Assembly (NCBI GenBank): GCA_964638515.1
Contig: CAZWZL010000005.1
Location: forward strand, 21,110-85,109
Direction of reading: 5' to 3'
Source: CAYPGJ01 sp964638515
GTDB lineage: Bacteria; Planctomycetota; Phycisphaerae; Phycisphaerales; UBA1924
Length of the DNA: 64,000 bases
Every line of letters begins with the position of its first letter. The first letter of the stretch is position 1. Shown here one piece after another: positions 43,304 through 52,829 of this stretch. The position numbers and the translations under genes were made by a program. Below the pieces are notes generated by a model, which was not told the DNA's origin, did no database searches, and was given only the letters and a program-made list of their open reading frames with translations.

Positions 43304-43969
43304 TCAGAACGGGAATTGCACACCCGCGTACACGAAGGCGCCGTCCCGGCCCGGATTGCGCATCTCGCCCTCGATGCGCGCGTTGGAGATGTGATGCCAG
43401 CGGAAACCGACGATCAGACGATTGTCGGAGTCTCCCAGACGGTGAGTAAACCCGACGCCGGCCTTCGGCGTGAAATTGAATCCAGTGCCGCCCGGAGGGA
43501 CGTTCTCCGTCGTGCCGAGCAACCCCGCCCCCGCTTCGCCGAAGATGGTCCAGTCATCTCGCTCGCCGAACGTCAGAAAGTGCCAGCGGAACAACAGGCT
43601 GGCGTTAGCGCCCGCCGCGTCCTGGCCGTCCTGATTGAAGTACCAGCCGCCCAACTCGATCAGCAGTTCGAATCGCGTCGCCACGAACGTCGAGAACGTG
43701 AAGGCGACGTTGGCATCATTCGAGTCACCGGGCCCGGAAATTGAACGGGCATAGCCGGCCGTGACGCTGCCCCACCACGGACCAGGCTGGCCCCACACCA
43801 GCGTTTCCGTCTCGCTTGTTGGCTCCCCCGCTTCGTCCACCTGGGCTTTCGGCGCCTTCACCGAGGCGACCTGCGTCTTGCCCGCGATCGAGTCAAAGTG
43901 CAGTTCGCCGGCGAACGATGTCGCGCACGCCAAGGCCAGTCCCAACGAAGAAAGCCGAGCGGTCATCAT
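43304..43969 (-). CDS. PagL-like lipid A deacylase / acyloxyacyl hydrolase family outer-membrane protein
   Basis: A 221-residue secreted beta-barrel protein. A signal peptide covers residues 1-21. The barrel has alternating aromatic strands and ends VYAGVQFPF. Near the C-terminus FRWHHISNARIEGEMRNPG matches the PagL motif in which His and Ser of H-x-S-N are catalytic; here the order HHISNA is kept. PagL removes the 3-O-acyl chain of lipid A. Activity is inferred from that motif only, and related barrels without activity exist. TACCCT ends eight bases before the ATG at 43969. Confidence 0.7.
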   Translation of the reverse strand: MMTARLSSLGLALACATSFAGELHFDSIAGKTQVASVKAPKAQVDEAGEPTSETETLVWGQPGPWWGSVTAGYARSISGPGDSNDANVAFTFSTFVATRFELLIELGGWYFNQDGQDAAGANASLLFRWHFLTFGERDDWTIFGEAGAGLLGTTENVPPGGTGFNFTPKAGVGFTHRLGDSDNRLIVGFRWHHISNARIEGEMRNPGRDGAFVYAGVQFPF

Positions 43970-44034
43970 GGGCGGGGAGGGTATCGGGAGCCGGGTGGTT
44001 CGTCACCCGCCCCCCACCCTGCTACGGTGGCATT
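43970..44034. promoter_or_regulatory. back-to-back promoters between PagL-like and coiled-coil genes
   Basis: TACCCT (43983-43978, minus) lies eight bases before ATG 43969, and TACGGT (44023-44028, plus) lies six bases before GTG 44035. The hexamers are 39 bases apart and neither start has a ribosome site. Confidence 0.45.
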
Positions 44035-44274
44035 GTGGATGAGTGGCGTACGCGGCTGGAGCGCATCGAGGAAGTCGTTTCGCACATCGACCGCGCCGTC
44101 GAGGAGCTGAGCGGACAGGTCCGCGCCGCGCACCGGCAAACCGCATCGCTCGCCGACCGGCTCGCGCGTCTCGAGCGCCGGCTGGGCGTCGTCGAAGCCG
44201 AGTGGGACCGAAAAAACGCCCCGCCCCGCGACGTGGAAAGCGACGAGGACATTGATCCCGACATCCAGCCCTAG
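44035..44274 (+). CDS. small SlyX-like coiled-coil protein
   Basis: A 79-residue protein. Residues about 3-60 have heptad-like spacing of hydrophobic residues (LERIEEVVSHIDRAVEEL, LADRLARLERRLGVVE) and should form a coiled coil; the tail is acidic. Size and layout resemble SlyX, whose role is unknown, but the typical PPHY tail is absent, so the name is tentative. GTG 44035 lies six bases after TACGGT. The stop codon shares the palindrome CTAG with the convergent permease gene. Confidence 0.55.
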   Translation: MDEWRTRLERIEEVVSHIDRAVEELSGQVRAAHRQTASLADRLARLERRLGVVEAEWDRKNAPPRDVESDEDIDPDIQP

Positions 44275-45194
44275 CTCGCCCGGATGCGCGGGTCTACCAC
44301 GCGATACAGCACATCCACCAGCAGGTTCATCACGAGCAGGATGGTCGCATAGACCAGCACCACGCCCATGATGAGGAACAGGTCCTTGTTCAGCACCGCG
44401 CTGACGAAATGTTGGCCGATCCCCGGCACATTGAAGATCCGCTCCACCACGAACGATCCCGTCATGGCCGCCGCTGCCGCGGGCCCGAGATACGAGAGCA
44501 CCGGCAGGAACGCGTTGGGCAAAGCGTGGCGCACGAGAACCCCGCGCTCCGACACGCCCTTCGCGCGAGCCGTACGCACAAAGTCAGACCGCATGGCTTC
44601 GATCATGCCCGAGCGCGTGAGCCGCGCGATGTACGCCGCGAACGGCAGACTCAGCGTGAACGCGGGCAGCAGCAAGTCCCCGACACCCCCCCACCCGCCC
44701 ACGCGCCCCACACCCAGCCACACGGGAAAGAGCAGCAGCAACGCCGCGCCGGCCACAAAGGTCGGCAGCGAGATCCCCACCAGCGCCAACGCCAATGTCA
44801 TGACGTCAAGCGCGCTCCCCGGACGAGCCGCGCCGAGCACTCCCGCGCCCACGCCCACGATCAATGCCAAGCCGACCGCCGCCAGGCCGAGCGCGATCGA
44901 CACCGGCAGCGCCCCGCCGATGATCTCGCCCACCGACCAGTCCGGATACCGAAGCGACGGTCCGAAGTCGCCCTTGGTCACCAGCCGCGCGAGATAGCCG
45001 CCGTAGAAGGCCCACCGGTTGTCGAGGTCGTACCGGGCCTCCATCGCCGCGATCACTTCCGGCGGCGGCGCACGCTGCTCGTCCTGCAGAACGGCGCTTC
45101 CCGGCAACGCCCAAGCGAGCGCGAACGTGACCGAGTAAATCACCAGCAGCACGAGCGGAAGCAGCGCCAACCGTCTCAGGACCAGACGCATCAT
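44271..45194 (-). CDS. peptide/nickel ABC transporter permease (DppB/OppB type)
   Basis: Inner-membrane permease subunit of 307 residues with six membrane segments. The cytosolic loop TARAKGVSERGVLVRHALPN is the ATPase-contact motif, and the C-terminus LYRVVDPRIR is typical of DppB/OppB. The ATG overlaps the binding-protein stop as ATGA. The second permease and the ATPase genes are not here, so the transporter must be completed by genes elsewhere or be a remnant. Confidence 0.9.
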   Translation of the reverse strand: MMRLVLRRLALLPLVLLVIYSVTFALAWALPGSAVLQDEQRAPPPEVIAAMEARYDLDNRWAFYGGYLARLVTKGDFGPSLRYPDWSVGEIIGGALPVSIALGLAAVGLALIVGVGAGVLGAARPGSALDVMTLALALVGISLPTFVAGAALLLLFPVWLGVGRVGGWGGVGDLLLPAFTLSLPFAAYIARLTRSGMIEAMRSDFVRTARAKGVSERGVLVRHALPNAFLPVLSYLGPAAAAAMTGSFVVERIFNVPGIGQHFVSAVLNKDLFLIMGVVLVYATILLVMNLLVDVLYRVVDPRIRAS

Positions 45195-46978
45195 GGGCCA
45201 TCCCCTCTCGGCTCGATCAAATGCAGAAACTGCACCATCCGAGGGTGAGACGTCACGCCTCCCACGCGCGCCGGGTCATACTGATAGAACTGCCGGTACA
45301 CCCAGATCGGAATGATCGGAGCCTCATCCAGCGACAACTGCTCGGCCTGTTCGAGCAGCGCCAACCGATGTTGCGGGTCCGACTCAACGCTCGCCCGCTC
45401 CAGCAACGCGTCGAATCTCGCATCGGAAAAACCGCGATCGTTGTTGCCGTCCCCCGTAAAATGCACGTTCAGAAAGCTCGTCGGATCGGCGTAATCGCCG
45501 AACCACCCGCCCCGCGCCACCATGTAGTCCCGACGCTTCAAATCATCCCGATACGTCTTGGTCTCCTTTACCACGATGCTCGTGCGCACGCCCAGCGTTT
45601 TTTCCCACATCGCCGCCATCGCTTGCGCAATCAGCACGTGATACGAGCCCGTCGACGCCAGCAACGTCACCACAGGGAAAGACTCGCCCCGCTCGTTTCG
45701 CAGGCCCCCACTCGATTCCCGCCCAGACCACCCGGCGCGCGACAACTCCGCCTTGGCCGCGACCGGATCAAAGCCAAGCCCCGTGACCGAATAATCCTCG
45801 TCGTACCCTCGGATTGAGCCCCGAGGCACAAACGTCTCCGCCTCGCGCTCACCCACACGACGCAGGTCCGACACGATTGCCCGCTTATCCACGGCCAGGG
45901 CAAACGCCCGCCGCACCCGCGCATCCGCGAACGGATTCATCCGCCCCCCCGACAGCGTCGGCGTGCAGTTGAACGACCAGAAATACGTGCCGAACCGATC
46001 AAACCCGTGAATCGTCGATCGATCCAAACCAGCGCCCTCGGCCAGCAGGTCGGGCAGGTACTCCGCGTGCACATCCGTGATCCAGTCCGCCGCGCCGGTC
46101 CGAAACGCGAGCGCTCGTGTGTTCGGGTCCTCGATGACCCGCGCCTCCACAGACGCCGCCCGCACGCTCTCGGCGTTCCAATACAGTGAGTTTCGCTCGA
46201 ACCGCATGTCCCGCTTGAATCGCCACGACACCAGTCGATAAGGACCGTTGGAAACGAGCAACGGCGGTTTCGTCCACGAGTGATCCTGCTCCAGACGCCC
46301 CGTGCCGGCGTCCAGCCTCGACCACCGGTCGACCGTCGGCGGATGCGCCGGGAACGTCGGCACAAACGCGAGCAGGTCGAGCAGGTACGGCAGAGGCCGC
46401 TCGAGCTCGATCACCAGCGTGAGATCATCCGGCGCACGAACCCCCACCTGCTCGTTGAACCGCGCCGTCGTCTCTGCCCACAACGCTCGCGCGCGATCCT
46501 CGGTTCGCTCCGATGCCGCACGGGCCGCATACGCGCGCAGCGCGCCCAAGCGCCAGTCAAAGAACGACTTCGCTCCACGCACCGCAAACAGGATCTTCGC
46601 GTAATCCCCCGCCGTGTCCGGCAAGAGCCCTCGCCGCCACGAGTGCACGAAGTCCCCGGCCACGACGCGGTCCCCATTTGACCAGCGCGCCGCGTCCCGC
46701 AAATGGAACGTGTACGTCAGCCCCCGATCGTCCACCTCCCATCGCTCGGCCACTCCCGGCAATACGTCAAACGTCTCGGGGTCCCAACGCACCAATCCCT
46801 CGAACAGCGCGTTCCCGAAACGAATGTCCTGCTCGTACGCGATCCGCTGCGGATCCAACGTGAACGCCGGCGACGCATCCACGTAGGTGAGGTCCGCCGG
46901 TGGCATCGCGCGGTCCGATCGCACGGCCACGACCACCAGCAGCGCCACAACGACCGCGGGCAAGCCCAATCGGAGCAT
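45191..46978 (-). CDS. extracytoplasmic solute-binding protein of a peptide ABC transporter (SBP family 5)
   Basis: A 595-residue binding protein of the OppA/DppA family. The N-terminus is a hydrophobic anchor or signal (residues 1-20, no lipobox). Family blocks are FTLDPQRIAYEQDIRFGNALFEGL in part, TYTFHLRDAARWSNGD, DFVHSWRR and SWRFKRDMRFERNSLYWN. Oligopeptides are the likely ligands. It is coupled to the permease gene by ATGA. No peptidase or regulator adjoins the pair. Confidence 0.88.
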   Translation of the reverse strand: MLRLGLPAVVVALLVVVAVRSDRAMPPADLTYVDASPAFTLDPQRIAYEQDIRFGNALFEGLVRWDPETFDVLPGVAERWEVDDRGLTYTFHLRDAARWSNGDRVVAGDFVHSWRRGLLPDTAGDYAKILFAVRGAKSFFDWRLGALRAYAARAASERTEDRARALWAETTARFNEQVGVRAPDDLTLVIELERPLPYLLDLLAFVPTFPAHPPTVDRWSRLDAGTGRLEQDHSWTKPPLLVSNGPYRLVSWRFKRDMRFERNSLYWNAESVRAASVEARVIEDPNTRALAFRTGAADWITDVHAEYLPDLLAEGAGLDRSTIHGFDRFGTYFWSFNCTPTLSGGRMNPFADARVRRAFALAVDKRAIVSDLRRVGEREAETFVPRGSIRGYDEDYSVTGLGFDPVAAKAELSRAGWSGRESSGGLRNERGESFPVVTLLASTGSYHVLIAQAMAAMWEKTLGVRTSIVVKETKTYRDDLKRRDYMVARGGWFGDYADPTSFLNVHFTGDGNNDRGFSDARFDALLERASVESDPQHRLALLEQAEQLSLDEAPIIPIWVYRQFYQYDPARVGGVTSHPRMVQFLHLIEPRGDGP

Positions 46979-47019
46979 GCGGAGAGACTACCCCCCTTCC
47001 CCTCCCACCGTCGCCGTGT

Positions 47020-48114
47020 TCAGTTCGACGCCTCAAACCGGCTCGCCGGGATCGAATACGGCGGCTTTGTGAGCCGCCCCGACGCCCCCGTCCAACGGTC
47101 GATCTCGCCGCCGATCCGCGCGACATCCCGACGCTCCCACGCCGATTTGATCGTCTGCTCACCCTGCTGCTGCCCCGTCAACGCCAGGTGTGTGAAGATC
47201 AGGGCGCCCTCGGCATCCGCGGCCAGCGCCCCGAGCGCCGTCCACTCCGCCTCCGAGCCCGCGCTCACCGCCCCGCCCAAACGCCGCTTGGCATGCGCGA
47301 GCAAAGAACCACACATCTCTGCCGATGACTTCGCAAACGCCTCATCGGGCTTGCCCGTGCGCATCTGCTCGAGCAACGAACTCTGGATCGTCTTGACCGC
47401 CCGCTGAAACGCCCCGGCCCAAGCGCTCGCTTCGCCCGATCGACCGGCGCGCCCAAACGTCCGGGCCTGCTCGCTTACCGACAACGCCATGGCGCCCAAC
47501 GCCGCCAACCGCCCCCCCGCCGGCGTCGCATCCAGCGCCGCGATCAGCCCCTCCACGACCGGCGCCTCGGGCTCCGTCGACAGCGTTGTGGCCAACACGC
47601 CGACAAGGTCCTTGATCTGCGTGTCCGTCAACGCCGCATTCCGCTGCCCGGCCTGCGTAAAGGCCTCGCGCGCCGCAAACGCGCTCCCATATCGCACCGA
47701 TGCCCGGGCATCCCCCAACCCCGCTCGAACCGCATCCAGCGTTGCGGGCGAAGCCAACGCCCCGGCCACCCGAATCGCATTGAATGCCACCCGATCGTCC
47801 GCATGCCGATACAACGCCGTCAACGCCGGCGAAAGCGCCTCCGAATACGCAAGCCGGAACGCCACCGAGGCTTTGCCTGCCGCCGGCTCCAGAAGCCGCT
47901 CCCGCGCTTGCTGCGCGACCCGTACGTCATCCGACGTCAGCCCACCCACGTGCTCCCCGACATACGCCTGAATCGCCGACGTATCCGCGCTCGTCATCTG
48001 CGGACGAGATCGAATCTCGCCCGGCAGTTCGGCCGCCGAGGCGCCGACGCACACCAATGCCGCCACCAGCAGCATCAACCCCCGGCACGCCGGACGAATG
48101 GAAATCTGGCTCAT
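47020..48114 (-). CDS. exported helical-repeat protein of unknown function
   Basis: A 364-residue protein with a signal peptide (residues 1-28, cleavage near ASA). The rest is almost wholly helical, with HEAT-like pairs (VAFNAIRVAGALASPATLDAV, ASVRYGSAFAAREAF) in residues about 85-200. No catalytic motif is seen. It has the best conventional promoter in the neighbourhood and a GGTGA site before the ATG at 48114. It is divergent from the small membrane protein/TPR pair and may belong with them, but that is only positional. Confidence 0.7.
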   Translation of the reverse strand: MSQISIRPACRGLMLLVAALVCVGASAAELPGEIRSRPQMTSADTSAIQAYVGEHVGGLTSDDVRVAQQARERLLEPAAGKASVAFRLAYSEALSPALTALYRHADDRVAFNAIRVAGALASPATLDAVRAGLGDARASVRYGSAFAAREAFTQAGQRNAALTDTQIKDLVGVLATTLSTEPEAPVVEGLIAALDATPAGGRLAALGAMALSVSEQARTFGRAGRSGEASAWAGAFQRAVKTIQSSLLEQMRTGKPDEAFAKSSAEMCGSLLAHAKRRLGGAVSAGSEAEWTALGALAADAEGALIFTHLALTGQQQGEQTIKSAWERRDVARIGGEIDRWTGASGRLTKPPYSIPASRFEASN

Positions 48115-48171
48115 GAGGCGTTCACCCGTGTGCGCATGGTTGGATTGGACCCGAGATTCGGGCCGGTTCGG

Positions 48172-48200
48172 ACGGTAGCAGTGCCCCACCACAGCGTCAA
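48172..48200 (-). promoter_or_regulatory. promoter of the exported helical-repeat gene
   Basis: TTGACG (48200-48195), a 17-base spacer and TACCGT (48177-48172) lie in the right order on the minus strand. The start point near 48165 gives a leader of about 50 bases. Confidence 0.6.
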
Positions 48201-48313
48201 TGATTCGCGCTGGGCGCATCTCTCGTCCCCGAGTATTCTCCTCGTGGCCTCGGTCGCGGCTCCCCAACGGACCCGACACCCGAGCGCCCACCCGCACGGA
48301 GGCGTCAAACCGG

Positions 48314-48628
48314 ATGGTGCATCGGGCAAATCTGGCCGCGCTGCTGCTCATGGGAACGCTCTGGGCCGGCCTCCTTGTCATCTCCGGATCCATGATCGGG
48401 CTCTCCGCCAGCACCGTCCTCCCCGGAGCCCGGGGGCCGGCAAGTTTGTTCGGTATCACGATCGTGGCGGCAGGTGAGTACGTATTCCTCGTGGTGGTGG
48501 CTTCAAGGATCTTCCCCAAAGCCTCCAGCCGGCTGCTCGCGGGAACCGAGTTGTTCCTGGCCAGCGTGATGTTCGTGTTCTTGGTGGCCGCGGCAGCCGT
48601 CGCGATCGTGGCCGGAGCAAACGCGTGA
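48314..48628 (+). CDS. small three-helix membrane protein
   Basis: A 104-residue protein with hydrophobic segments at about 8-30, 42-60 and 73-100, and few charged residues. No family is recognised. ATG 48314 has GAGG eleven bases upstream; a start further upstream would add unconserved sequence. The stop overlaps the GTG of the next gene as GTGA, so both are co-translated. Confidence 0.65.
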   Translation: MVHRANLAALLLMGTLWAGLLVISGSMIGLSASTVLPGARGPASLFGITIVAAGEYVFLVVVASRIFPKASSRLLAGTELFLASVMFVFLVAAAAVAIVAGANA

Positions 48629-51099
48629 AAAACGTCCCCAGCGTTCTCATCCTCGCTCTTACCCTCGTGCTGACCGCGATCACTCAGCCCGCGCGAGCGC
48701 AATCAGCCACGCCCGACCGATTCTCCGCCGAGCGGGCCCGCGTCCGCCAGCTCGCCTCCGAGCAGCTCGCGCGAGCCGCCATGCTCCGACTGCGCCATAC
48801 CGCCGACCCGCAGGACCGCGACTTTGCCATAGTCGCGCTCGCCTGCGAACTGGCTCAGAACATCAACCCCGGAGTCGGCGAGTTCATCCGCCGACGCATC
48901 GACGCCTGGCACGAGGCCGGCAACAACGAGGAGATCCTCCGCGCCACCCAGGAACTCCTGGCGATCGACCCCGCGGACACCGTCGCCCTCCTGCGCCTCA
49001 CCTCCGCCCGCATCTCGCGCGTCCAGCGCGCCGAAGACCGACTCGTGATGTACGACCGGCTGATCGGCAAGGAGGGCGAGTCCATTCCCGCCTCCGTCCG
49101 AAGCCGGCTCGCGCTCGACGCCGCCCTCCTCGCCCGCGAACGAGGCGACGAGGAAGGCTTCTCGCGACGCCTCGCACGCGCCACCAGCCTCGACCCCGCC
49201 AACAAGGACGCCGCCGTCCTCGCCTCCGAAACCGTTCTCGCCGTTTCTCAAGACCCGATCGCCCGCGCCGAGGTCCTGCTCAACGTCGTCATGGCCGACC
49301 CGCTCGACCCCGCGGCGCACTACCGCTTTGCGCGCGAACTCCGCGAGCAGGGCGCCTTCACCGCCGCGTTCCGATTCCAATCCATCGCCGAACGCCTCTA
49401 CTCGCAGTCCGGAGCCTCGGCCTCCCTCGATAACTCCATCGAGTCGATCATCGGGCAGTGGCAACTCCGAGGCGCCGATGCCATCCTCGAACTGATCCAG
49501 GCCATCGAGGGAAGCGCTCGCGAAACAAGGCGCCAGCAGATCGCCTACGCCCAGTCGATGAACGTCGATCCGGGCCCGCCCCTCGAGCAGTTTCGCCTCG
49601 AGCCCCGATTGGAAATCGTCCGCCTGGGAGCCAACCTCGCGCTGGCGCGCCGGGAGAGCGCCGAAGCCTCGCTCCGAGCCATCGTGGCCGAACTCGAAGC
49701 ACAGATCAACCGCCTCGAAAACCCGCCCGAGGGCTTCGAGAAAACCGATGACGAAGTCATCGCCCAGCGACGTCGGGAGAACCGCGCCACGGGAGTCATC
49801 GCTCGACTCTGGTGCGGCGCCGACACGGAAGCGGCCCAGTCCGAAATCACCGCGCTCAAGGAAGAACAAGCGCTCACCGGCGCCGCGCTGCAGCGCTTCG
49901 AAGGCCTGCTCGCGATGCGCACCGGAAACCTCTCCGGAGCCCTCGAGCTTCTTGAGCCTCTCGCCCCCACCGACGTGCAGGCCGCGGTCGGGCTCGCCGA
50001 GGCCTATCTTCTGGGCGGCGATCGCTCCAAGGCCATCAGCACGTTTGCCCGCATCGCGCTCGAACACCGAGGCTCGCTGCCCGGCGCCTACGCCCGGACA
50101 CGCATCGAAACGCTCCTCAACGAGAAACTACAACCCACTTCCGAAGCGCGACAACTCGAGGAGTACTGCGCGCGACTTCCCGCATGGCTCGACGAGATGG
50201 CCTCATCAGCACGCTCGTTCGTCTTCGTCACCGCAAGCCACAACACCGATCGCTCCACGGCCGTCGACTCCCAATGGCTCAGGGTCAGCCTCAAGAACCT
50301 TGGACGCCTCCCGCTCGCGCTCGGGCCCGGACGAGCGATCTCTTCACGACTGCTCCTGACACCGGCTCTCACCGTGCAGGGCATCGCGCCCCCCACCACC
50401 GGCGTCAAGCCCGAAATCGTCGAGCTCGACCGCAGGCTCACGCTCAAACCCGGCGAAAGCGTCGACGCAGACGTGTGGGTCGGCCACGGACAGGTCGGCG
50501 CGTTCCTGGACAACCTCGCGCCCTCCTACACACTCCGCTGGCAGGTCACGCAGAACTTCATCGTCAATCGCGAAGGCGGCTTCACGGCAGGGCCCCTCAG
50601 CGTCACGACCGACAGCGGCATCCGAACCCGATCCGCCATCGGTCTCTCCGGCGACTCCGTGGACGCCGTGGCCTCAGCCCTCCCGAGCATCCAGGGCGAC
50701 CCGCTCCTGGAAACGATGTTCTTCGCGCGCTCCCTGGCCATCACCGCCGACTCCCTCGATCCGCCCGACGCGGCAGCCCGTGCGGAAGCCGCGAGCCTCG
50801 CCGCGGCGCTGGCAAACCGATTCTCCTCGTACACGGAAGGCGAGCGAATGCTCGCCGTGCTCATCCTCGCCCCGGCCTTCCAGAATTGGGAGTTCCCGCT
50901 CGACGAAGCGGCATCGAAAGACCCCTCCGCGTACGTGCGCCTCGCCTGGCTCCTTGCAAGAGCGCCCGAGCCGACCCACGCTGCCTACGCCGCGACAATC
51001 GAAAATCCTGATCCCGCGCAGCCGAGAACGGCCGAGATCGCCCGCCTGCTCCGCGACGCGCGCGCCTCACGCGCCGCCGACGCAACGCCGACCAAATAA
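48625..51099 (+). CDS. large exported TPR protein
   Basis: An 824-residue protein with a signal peptide (residues 1-25, cleavage after ARA). Residues about 80-270 and 410-520 contain TPR-like helical pairs (LATDPADTVALLRLTSARIS-like spacing, ALELLEPLAPTDVQAAVGLAEAYLLGGD). A beta-rich domain follows (about 560-690; LRVSLKNLGRLPLALGPGR, VDADVWVGHGQVGAFL), then a helical tail. I do not recognise a function. It is likely a periplasmic scaffold, inferred from architecture alone. Confidence 0.72.
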   Translation: MKNVPSVLILALTLVLTAITQPARAQSATPDRFSAERARVRQLASEQLARAAMLRLRHTADPQDRDFAIVALACELAQNINPGVGEFIRRRIDAWHEAGNNEEILRATQELLAIDPADTVALLRLTSARISRVQRAEDRLVMYDRLIGKEGESIPASVRSRLALDAALLARERGDEEGFSRRLARATSLDPANKDAAVLASETVLAVSQDPIARAEVLLNVVMADPLDPAAHYRFARELREQGAFTAAFRFQSIAERLYSQSGASASLDNSIESIIGQWQLRGADAILELIQAIEGSARETRRQQIAYAQSMNVDPGPPLEQFRLEPRLEIVRLGANLALARRESAEASLRAIVAELEAQINRLENPPEGFEKTDDEVIAQRRRENRATGVIARLWCGADTEAAQSEITALKEEQALTGAALQRFEGLLAMRTGNLSGALELLEPLAPTDVQAAVGLAEAYLLGGDRSKAISTFARIALEHRGSLPGAYARTRIETLLNEKLQPTSEARQLEEYCARLPAWLDEMASSARSFVFVTASHNTDRSTAVDSQWLRVSLKNLGRLPLALGPGRAISSRLLLTPALTVQGIAPPTTGVKPEIVELDRRLTLKPGESVDADVWVGHGQVGAFLDNLAPSYTLRWQVTQNFIVNREGGFTAGPLSVTTDSGIRTRSAIGLSGDSVDAVASALPSIQGDPLLETMFFARSLAITADSLDPPDAAARAEAASLAAALANRFSSYTEGERMLAVLILAPAFQNWEFPLDEAASKDPSAYVRLAWLLARAPEPTHAAYAATIENPDPAQPRTAEIARLLRDARASRAADATPTK

Positions 51100-51257
51100 C
51101 CCTAACTCCGCTCGCCCATAACGCGATTCCGTTCATCCTCCTCGCGCCGGTTGTGCGGCCGCGAGATTCCTGCGCTCGTCACGCCTCGCTGGCAATCCTC
51201 GCCGCCGTTTCGAATGCTTCCTTTGTGGGATTCATCGTGAGTCCCCGAGGAGGCCCA

Positions 51258-51608
51258 ATGAGCCCGCTTTCGAGCGCCACAGCAGCAAGCAGCAGTTCGC
51301 ACGAACCCGCACGCGCGCCCCCGATCCGCTCCGAGGAACTCTTCGCGCCGCCCAAACCGCTCGGAGAAGCCCCGTCCTCCTCCGAGGTGCTCGCTGAGGT
51401 GGCCCAACGGTCCCAGTCCTTTCCCCCGTCGAGCGACTCGCTCACCCTCAGCGCCGCGGCCGCGCGATACTCCCTCACCAGCCTCGAGTCCGCCAAGGAA
51501 ATCGCCAAGGAAATCCGCGACACCGTCCAATCCTCGGAAGCGGATGACGCCGTAGCCGTGGCGTCAGGAGCACGCCACATCGAAATCGCCGACACCTTGC
51601 TCGGATAA
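51258..51608 (+). CDS. small hypothetical protein
   Basis: A 116-residue Ser/Ala-rich protein without signal peptide or membrane segment. The N-terminal 60 residues look disordered; the C-terminal part may be helical (LESAKEIAKEIRDTVQSS). GAGGAGG lies five bases before ATG 51258, which is the main reason to believe the gene. It follows the TPR gene by 158 bases. No function is suggested. Confidence 0.5.
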   Translation: MSPLSSATAASSSSHEPARAPPIRSEELFAPPKPLGEAPSSSEVLAEVAQRSQSFPPSSDSLTLSAAAARYSLTSLESAKEIAKEIRDTVQSSEADDAVAVASGARHIEIADTLLG

Positions 51609-51710
51609 GGGAGGGCGGAGCCCCCCCGACGGCTGCGCCGGGCCGTCAAGCCCGTGGACCAGCGCCCGCGAACGGCGCGCGGGCTCGGCTCGCGCAGCCG
51701 ACGCCGCGCT

Positions 51711-52829
51711 TCACTCCTCGACCACAACCCGGCCACTCCCCTTCACCACACGACCGATCGTGCGCACGTCCTCCCCCGACGCCCGCAACCGCCGCGCCAC
51801 CGCGCTCGCGAACGCTGGGCGGACGATCACGCAATACCCGATGCCCATGTTGAACACGCGGCGCATCTCCTCCGTCTCCACCCCCCCCTGTTCCTGCAAG
51901 AACGGAAAGATCGCCGGCGCTTCCCACGAGCCCGCGTCGAGAACCGCATCCACGCCCGCATGCATCGCTCGCTCCAGGTTCGCCGCCAACCCGGAGCCCG
52001 TGATGTGCGCCATCCCCGAAACCACCTTCTTCACCGTGTACGCCCGCAGCGTCGCCACGATCGGCTTGGCGTAGATCCGCGTCGGCGTCAGCAGCACCTC
52101 GCCGAGAGTTCGCTTGCGATCCAGCGCGGCGTACGGCTTCTCATAATCCAGCCCCGCATGCTCGACGATCGACCGCACCAGCGCATACCCGTTCGAGTGC
52201 ACGCCCGACGACGCCAGCCCAAGCACCACGTCTCCCGGTTCCACACGCTCCGGATCCGTCGCGCGAGCCAGCTCCACCACCCCCACCGCAAACCCCGCCA
52301 GGTCAAACTCCCCAGGCGCGTACACCGCCGGCATCTCCGCGGTCTCACCCCCCAGCAACGCCGCCCCCGCCTCCCTGCACCCCGCCGCGATACCCTTCAC
52401 CACGTCGGCCAGCGTCTCCGGCTCCACCTTGTGCACCGCCACATAGTCGAGAAAGAAGAGTGGCTCCGCGCCCTCCACGATCAGGTCGTTCACGTTCATC
52501 GCGACCAGATCAATCCCGATCGTGTCGTACTTCCGCAGATCCGCGGCCACCTTGATCTTCGTCCCGACCCCGTCGGTGCACCCCACGAGCACCGGGTCCT
52601 TGTAGTTCCGCTTGAACAGCTTCTCGTTGAAGTCCAGACGAAACAGCCCCGCAAACCCGCCAGGCCGCTCGAGCACGCGAGGCCCATACGTTGAACGCAC
52701 GCTTTTCTGGATCAGGTCGACGAACCGATCCCCCTCCTCGATATTCACCCCGGCCCCGGCATACGTCAGCCCCCGCGCGCGCCCCTTCACCTCACGCCCA
52801 CCGCTCTTCCGCTTCGTCGTCTTCGCCAT
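51711..52829 (-). CDS. purM: phosphoribosylformylglycinamidine cyclo-ligase
   Basis: Fifth step of purine synthesis: ATP-dependent ring closure to aminoimidazole ribotide. The 372-residue protein shows LTYAGAGVNIEEGD, DPVLVGCTDGVGTKIKVA, GIDLVAMNVNDLIVEGAEP and GGETAEMPAVYAPGEFDLAG, then GLASSGVHSNGYALVR and HITGSGLAANLERA. A basic N-terminal extension of about 20 residues precedes the family start. TATGCT ends nine bases before the ATG at 52829 and no ribosome site is visible. Confidence 0.95.
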   Translation of the reverse strand: MAKTTKRKSGGREVKGRARGLTYAGAGVNIEEGDRFVDLIQKSVRSTYGPRVLERPGGFAGLFRLDFNEKLFKRNYKDPVLVGCTDGVGTKIKVAADLRKYDTIGIDLVAMNVNDLIVEGAEPLFFLDYVAVHKVEPETLADVVKGIAAGCREAGAALLGGETAEMPAVYAPGEFDLAGFAVGVVELARATDPERVEPGDVVLGLASSGVHSNGYALVRSIVEHAGLDYEKPYAALDRKRTLGEVLLTPTRIYAKPIVATLRAYTVKKVVSGMAHITGSGLAANLERAMHAGVDAVLDAGSWEAPAIFPFLQEQGGVETEEMRRVFNMGIGYCVIVRPAFASAVARRLRASGEDVRTIGRVVKGSGRVVVEE

